Of a DNA stretch of 8,021 nucleotides, positions 4,448 through 8,021 are shown piece by piece. The notes beneath the pieces were generated by a model, which saw nothing but the letters and a program-made list of their open reading frames with translations, did no database searches and was not told where the DNA came from. The position numbers and the translations under genes are program-made. Position 1 is the stretch's first letter, and each line of letters opens with the position of its first letter. Source of the stretch: Acidobacteriota bacterium (GTDB taxonomy: Bacteria; Acidobacteriota; Blastocatellia; Pyrinomonadales; Pyrinomonadaceae); contig QHXL01000282.1 of NCBI GenBank assembly GCA_003222935.1, forward strand, positions 1-8,021, written 5' to 3'.

Positions 4448-7400
4448 CTAGGCTGGTCGTTGCAGGTAGGAACGTAGTTGCGGAGGGCTCACTTTTCTCA
4501 CGAGCGCAGCCTTGGCTTTCCACTCTGTTGCCCGACTCAATTCAGTAAGAAACCGGGTCTCACCTGATTCAAGTACTGCGATGGGTAAACCATCCTGATA
4601 AAGAATACGATTGCTCGTGTGTGAAGTGATACGGTTACCCGGCGTGATGATGCCAACCACATTGAGGGGATCCGCGGCACTCACAGAGATCAAACTCTCC
4701 TGAGCATCCTGACGCCGAATCGCTCTCAACATTCCCACAGCTTCAGGTAAGGCGAACTGTTCACCTGATATGCCACCTACGAAACGTCCGCCGCGAATCT
4801 CACCTCTCGCCTCGAGCCGGTGATAGATACGCAACATCACACGCCAGGGTACTGACATCCCTTCGCGCTCAAGCAAACGTTTGAAGACGACCCCGTATCG
4901 ACTCAACAACACCCACGCGACCTCTTCGGCAGTTTCATGATCAACCGCCTTTTGATTTGAGTTGGCTTCGATGTTATTCCGCTTGAGGATGGACCAACGT
5001 CCCGCGCTGGCCATGTCGTACACGGGTTGTCGATGTTTTCGACGCGAAGCCGCCTGTGTTTTCTTACTTCCGGGCGTCAACAATGCGCGCAGGCCGCTGA
5101 AGCTGTCGGACACCACGACACCATTCGCGACTAGTTCCGCCAACGATTCTTCAACCTGGCTGCGAAGGAGTTTTGTATTTTCAACAATGTCTGTGAAGAA
5201 CGAAGCACCCCGCTCATTCAGGTACTCGAAGACGATTTGAGTAGTTGTTGAAAAGTCAGTCTCTTTCAAGTTCTGCGACGCCAATGGGAAAACACTACTC
5301 CATAGAGCAAAGTTCTTTCTTCGCAGGAGAGCGATAGGAGTATTGCGCACTGGCGCTCCGCCCCTGGGTCGCTCAACACCGTCTTCATTTGTTGTCCGAA
5401 CTGGCGGGGTCAGCCTGGCCCAAACAAGTTCCCCCGACAGACACAAGGCATCCAGCCAGGCGGGATCGTATTCAACTAAACGACTCGGCAAGAGTTCGGC
5501 TTCCCAGGCAGCAGCGGGTGCTTCAAAACCTTCGAGTTGTTCGATGATCGCCCGAACGCTCTCAGGCCCTTCCATCTGGTGATCGGGCGCGAGCTTCTGC
5601 CAGGCCAACATAAACCGCACGAAGTCGGCACTCGATACAGGCTCGATCTCCTGGCGCAGTCGATTGAGTGTGTAGCTATGAATACGCGCCAGCAATCGAC
5701 GCGCGCACCACTCAGTTTCAGTTGTTCCCGGAGTAAAGCGACCGCGAATTACAAAACCTTCAGTTTCCAGTTTAAGCAGGCCAGTTTCAATCTCGAGTTT
5801 GTTGAGACCAAACGACTCGGTTAACTGGGCTACGGTAACCGGTCCTAAACCTTCCAGCCGTCCCCGAAGTATTTCGACTAACGCTTCTTCAAACTGCCAT
5901 TCGGTTCGCGAAACACTTTCCGGCGCCGTGATGGCAGGAGTGAGTTGTGCATTTGGATAGACAACATTGATTTGCGGTAGCCGTTCTGCGGCAACCCACA
6001 GTCTTGTTTCTTGACTCGGTCCGGTTCTTAACAACGCAGCGCGACGATCAGTATTCAACTGCGAAAAGAAGTCTTTCCAATCAACCCCTTCGCTTTCCGA
6101 AACAAAACCTAACTCTACCAACGCGTCGTGGAGTTCGTCTGCATTTCGCGGTTCGGGCCAAACTTCATCACGCACTCGATCGATTGCACCCTGATCGAGT
6201 TTCCCCATGTCGCTCGCCTCTTGCGGATCCAACCAGCGTCTCTGAAACACCGCGCGAGTTCGGCGCTCTTCTAATGGTGCATCATCGAGGTAGGCATAAG
6301 GCCTGGCATTGAGTATTTCCTGGGACAGCGGTGATGCTTCAATGACGTCGCGGGCGAAGAGATTCCTTTCGTTCCGCTCGATCGACACGAGCAGTTTCTC
6401 CAAACCATCGATGTCCATTGCTTCCTCAAGACAATCCTTGACGGTTTGGTCGACGAGCGGATGGGCTGGAATTTCACGTTCGCCGGCTGGAAGATTCTCG
6501 CCACAAGCTACCTGATCGGGAAAGACTGCGGTCAACAGGTCTTCAGCATCCATTCGTTGCAACTGTGCCGGAATCTTCTTGCCGCCGCGACGTCGCAGCA
6601 CTGCCAGGGAACGCGTCACGTTCCAACGCCAACGAATGTTCCACATCGGCGCATCGAGCAATGCCTGGCAGAGAAGTTGTCGAACAGTTTTAGAGTTCAG
6701 ATAGTGAAAGACTTCATCGAGCGGAAAACTGTGAGTTGGCCCAAGCGACAGCACTATCGCATCCTCAGTCGCTGCCGCCTGGAGTTCGAAATTGAACTTG
6801 CGACAAAACCGTTTGCGAAGTGCGAGGCCCCAGGCGCGGTTTATCCGACTGCCGAAAGGAGAATGAAGCACCAGCTGCATACTGCCGCTGTCGTCGAAGA
6901 ATCTTTCCAGTACGAGATTGTCCTGGGAAGGCATAACTCCGAGAACAATCTTCGCGCCGGCGAGGTATTCGACAATCTGTTCGGCCGCTGAACGGCTGAC
7001 TCCAACTTCATCGGTCAGCCACGAGATAGAAGTTTCAAGATCTACCGACGAGGTAAGTTTGCGTTCCTCACCGATTTCACTCGTCTCTTCGTCCACAACA
7101 GTGTCGACCTTCTTCAATTCCGTTACTCTCGACGCTACTTCTTCTCGCAGCCGTGAGACTGAGGCAGATAACTCCTCGGTTCGCGCCGGAGCTTCTCCTA
7201 ACCAGAATGGAATCGACGGCGGCTGACCATGAGCATCTTCGACACGAACTTTACCCTGTTCAACCCGCAACACTCGCCACGAAGTATTACCAAGTTGAAA
7301 GATGTCGCCCTGCAGACTCTCAATGGCGAAGTCTTCATTTACCGAACCAATCACCAGTTCACTTGGTTCGAGGACTACCGCGTAATCAGCTGTATCTGGG

Positions 7401-8021
7401 ATAGCGCCGCCGGAAGTAATTGCCGCGAGACGTGCGCCTCGACGGCCGCGCAGGCGTTGGTTTACGGCATCGTGGTGTAGATAGGTCGAACGCCGCCCAC
7501 GTTTGGTGGTGAACCCTTCGGCCAGCATTCGCACGATCGAATCAAACTGTTCGCGTTCGAGGTTTCGATAAGGATAAGCACGCCGGACCATTTCATAGAG
7601 TGCATCCTCGGTCCACTCTTCCGCGGCAACTGCAGCCACGAGCTGTTGAGCGAGTATGTCCAGAGGTTGTCCTGGAATCTCGAGATGATCGAGTTCGCCA
7701 CGTCTGACGGCATCGACAATCGCCACACACTCAACTAACTCATCGCGCGAGAGTGGAAAGATTCTTCCTTTCGGAAAGCCGGCAACCGTGTGATTTGAAC
7801 GCCCTACCCGTTGAAGAAAACTGGCAATGGAACGAGTCGATCCCAACTGACAAACAAGGTTGACGTCGCCAATATCGATACCAAGTTCCAGCGACGCGGT
7901 CGCAACAAGAGCGCTCAGTTCACCGGCTTTCAGTCGTTGTTCAGCGACGAGCCGTTGTTCGCGTGCGAGACTACCGTGGTGCGCCGCGATGTTTTCATCA
8001 CCGATGCGCTCACCCAGATGT
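4448..8021 (-). CDS. lhr: long Lhr-type superfamily 2 helicase, C-terminal 1190 residues (N-terminus outside window)
   Basis: The frame is open from the right edge (first full codon at 8020) to TAG at 4450-4448; a TTG at 7846 is not the start. Numbering from the edge, residues 14-21 HHGSLARE, 40-53 [14 protein letters not shown] (motif V) and 69-77 LQRVGRSNH (motif VI, with the arginine finger) are the end of the second RecA domain. A winged-helix region follows, then the Lhr beta-barrel domain with [10 protein letters not shown] (271-280), whose Trp matches the DNA-stacking Trp described for mycobacterial Lhr. A highly conserved core comes next ([56 protein letters not shown]). The last 500 or so residues form the Lhr C-terminal extension of tandem winged helices and an AlkZ-like module ([36 protein letters not shown]). 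Adding about 300 missing residues gives about 1500, the long-Lhr size. Lhr is an ATP-dependent 3'-5' helicase in DNA repair; E. coli Lhr is reported to have uracil-glycosylase activity in this C-terminal part. Confidence 0.95.
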   Translation of the reverse strand, partial: HLGERIGDENIAAHHGSLAREQRLVAEQRLKAGELSALVATASLELGIDIGDVNLVCQLGSTRSIASFLQRVGRSNHTVAGFPKGRIFPLSRDELVECVAIVDAVRRGELDHLEIPGQPLDILAQQLVAAVAAEEWTEDALYEMVRRAYPYRNLEREQFDSIVRMLAEGFTTKRGRRSTYLHHDAVNQRLRGRRGARLAAITSGGAIPDTADYAVVLEPSELVIGSVNEDFAIESLQGDIFQLGNTSWRVLRVEQGKVRVEDAHGQPPSIPFWLGEAPARTEELSASVSRLREEVASRVTELKKVDTVVDEETSEIGEERKLTSSVDLETSISWLTDEVGVSRSAAEQIVEYLAGAKIVLGVMPSQDNLVLERFFDDSGSMQLVLHSPFGSRINRAWGLALRKRFCRKFNFELQAAATEDAIVLSLGPTHSFPLDEVFHYLNSKTVRQLLCQALLDAPMWNIRWRWNVTRSLAVLRRRGGKKIPAQLQRMDAEDLLTAVFPDQVACGENLPAGEREIPAHPLVDQTVKDCLEEAMDIDGLEKLLVSIERNERNLFARDVIEASPLSQEILNARPYAYLDDAPLEERRTRAVFQRRWLDPQEASDMGKLDQGAIDRVRDEVWPEPRNADELHDALVELGFVSESEGVDWKDFFSQLNTDRRAALLRTGPSQETRLWVAAERLPQINVVYPNAQLTPAITAPESVSRTEWQFEEALVEILRGRLEGLGPVTVAQLTESFGLNKLEIETGLLKLETEGFVIRGRFTPGTTETEWCARRLLARIHSYTLNRLRQEIEPVSSADFVRFMLAWQKLAPDHQMEGPESVRAIIEQLEGFEAPAAAWEAELLPSRLVEYDPAWLDALCLSGELVWARLTPPVRTTNEDGVERPRGGAPVRNTPIALLRRKNFALWSSVFPLASQNLKETDFSTTTQIVFEYLNERGASFFTDIVENTKLLRSQVEESLAELVANGVVVSDSFSGLRALLTPGSKKTQAASRRKHRQPVYDMASAGRWSILKRNNIEANSNQKAVDHETAEEVAWVLLSRYGVVFKRLLEREGMSVPWRVMLRIYHRLEARGEIRGGRFVGGISGEQFALPEAVGMLRAIRRQDAQESLISVSAADPLNVVGIITPGNRITSHTSNRILYQDGLPIAVLESGETRFLTELSRATEWKAKAALVRKVSPPQLRSYLQRPA

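Noticed and set aside
6446..6991. Plus-strand 181-codon frame inside the helicase gene
   Set aside because: It lies wholly antisense to a strongly conserved part of Lhr; the peptide has no recognisable pattern, and other antisense frames in Lhr are similar shadows.
7844..7846. TTG as start of a 1132-residue helicase
   Set aside because: Coding runs on upstream through motif V ([12 protein letters not shown]) and HHGSLARE to the window edge, so this codon is an internal Leu.
1..8021. CRISPR array, tRNA or rRNA gene, prophage or integrase/att site
   Set aside because: No regularly spaced direct repeats, cloverleaf-like sequence, rRNA core sequence or phage-type proteins were seen on either strand.

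Overview
The window looks like ordinary chromosomal DNA from a bacterium of roughly 50% GC, most likely an acidobacterium (Blastocatellia/Pyrinomonadales-like). That guess rests on a TPR lipoprotein ending in a TonB C-terminal domain, a long Lhr-type helicase, and a GCGGTGACNGGTCACCGC palindrome pair whose false translation begins MECGDLSPL, a pattern I associate with genomes of that group. No search was run, so the taxonomy is an inference. There are no tRNA or rRNA genes, no CRISPR array, no phage genes and no transposase.

Layout. Left part, plus strand: the 3' end of a VTT/DedA-like membrane protein (1-381), a small basic protein with a helix-turn-helix-like segment (500-733), and a TPR/TonB_C lipoprotein (880-1965). 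The middle is on the minus strand. The TPR/TonB_C gene meets an NADPH-dependent FMN reductase-family gene (2511-1966) head-on, with the two stop codons touching. Upstream of the reductase lies a secreted metallo-beta-lactamase-fold hydrolase (3649-2615). The 103-nt gap between these two genes is almost filled by an 88-bp nested-palindrome element. Further right are a strong intrinsic terminator (about 3797-3841), a small secreted Gly/Arg/Tyr-rich protein (4290-3862) preceded by three short back-to-back palindromes, and the C-terminal 1190 residues of a long Lhr helicase (8020-4448) that runs off the right edge.

How the genes relate. The hydrolase and reductase may be co-transcribed, and the hairpin element could act as a processing, termination or translation-control site between them. 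The remaining genes look like independent transcription units, and nothing links them into one pathway. I do not see a convincing new multi-gene system. The most interesting signals are the palindrome element that abuts the reductase Shine-Dalgarno, the triple palindrome upstream of the secreted protein, the lipid-anchored TonB_C protein and the orphan HTH-like protein.
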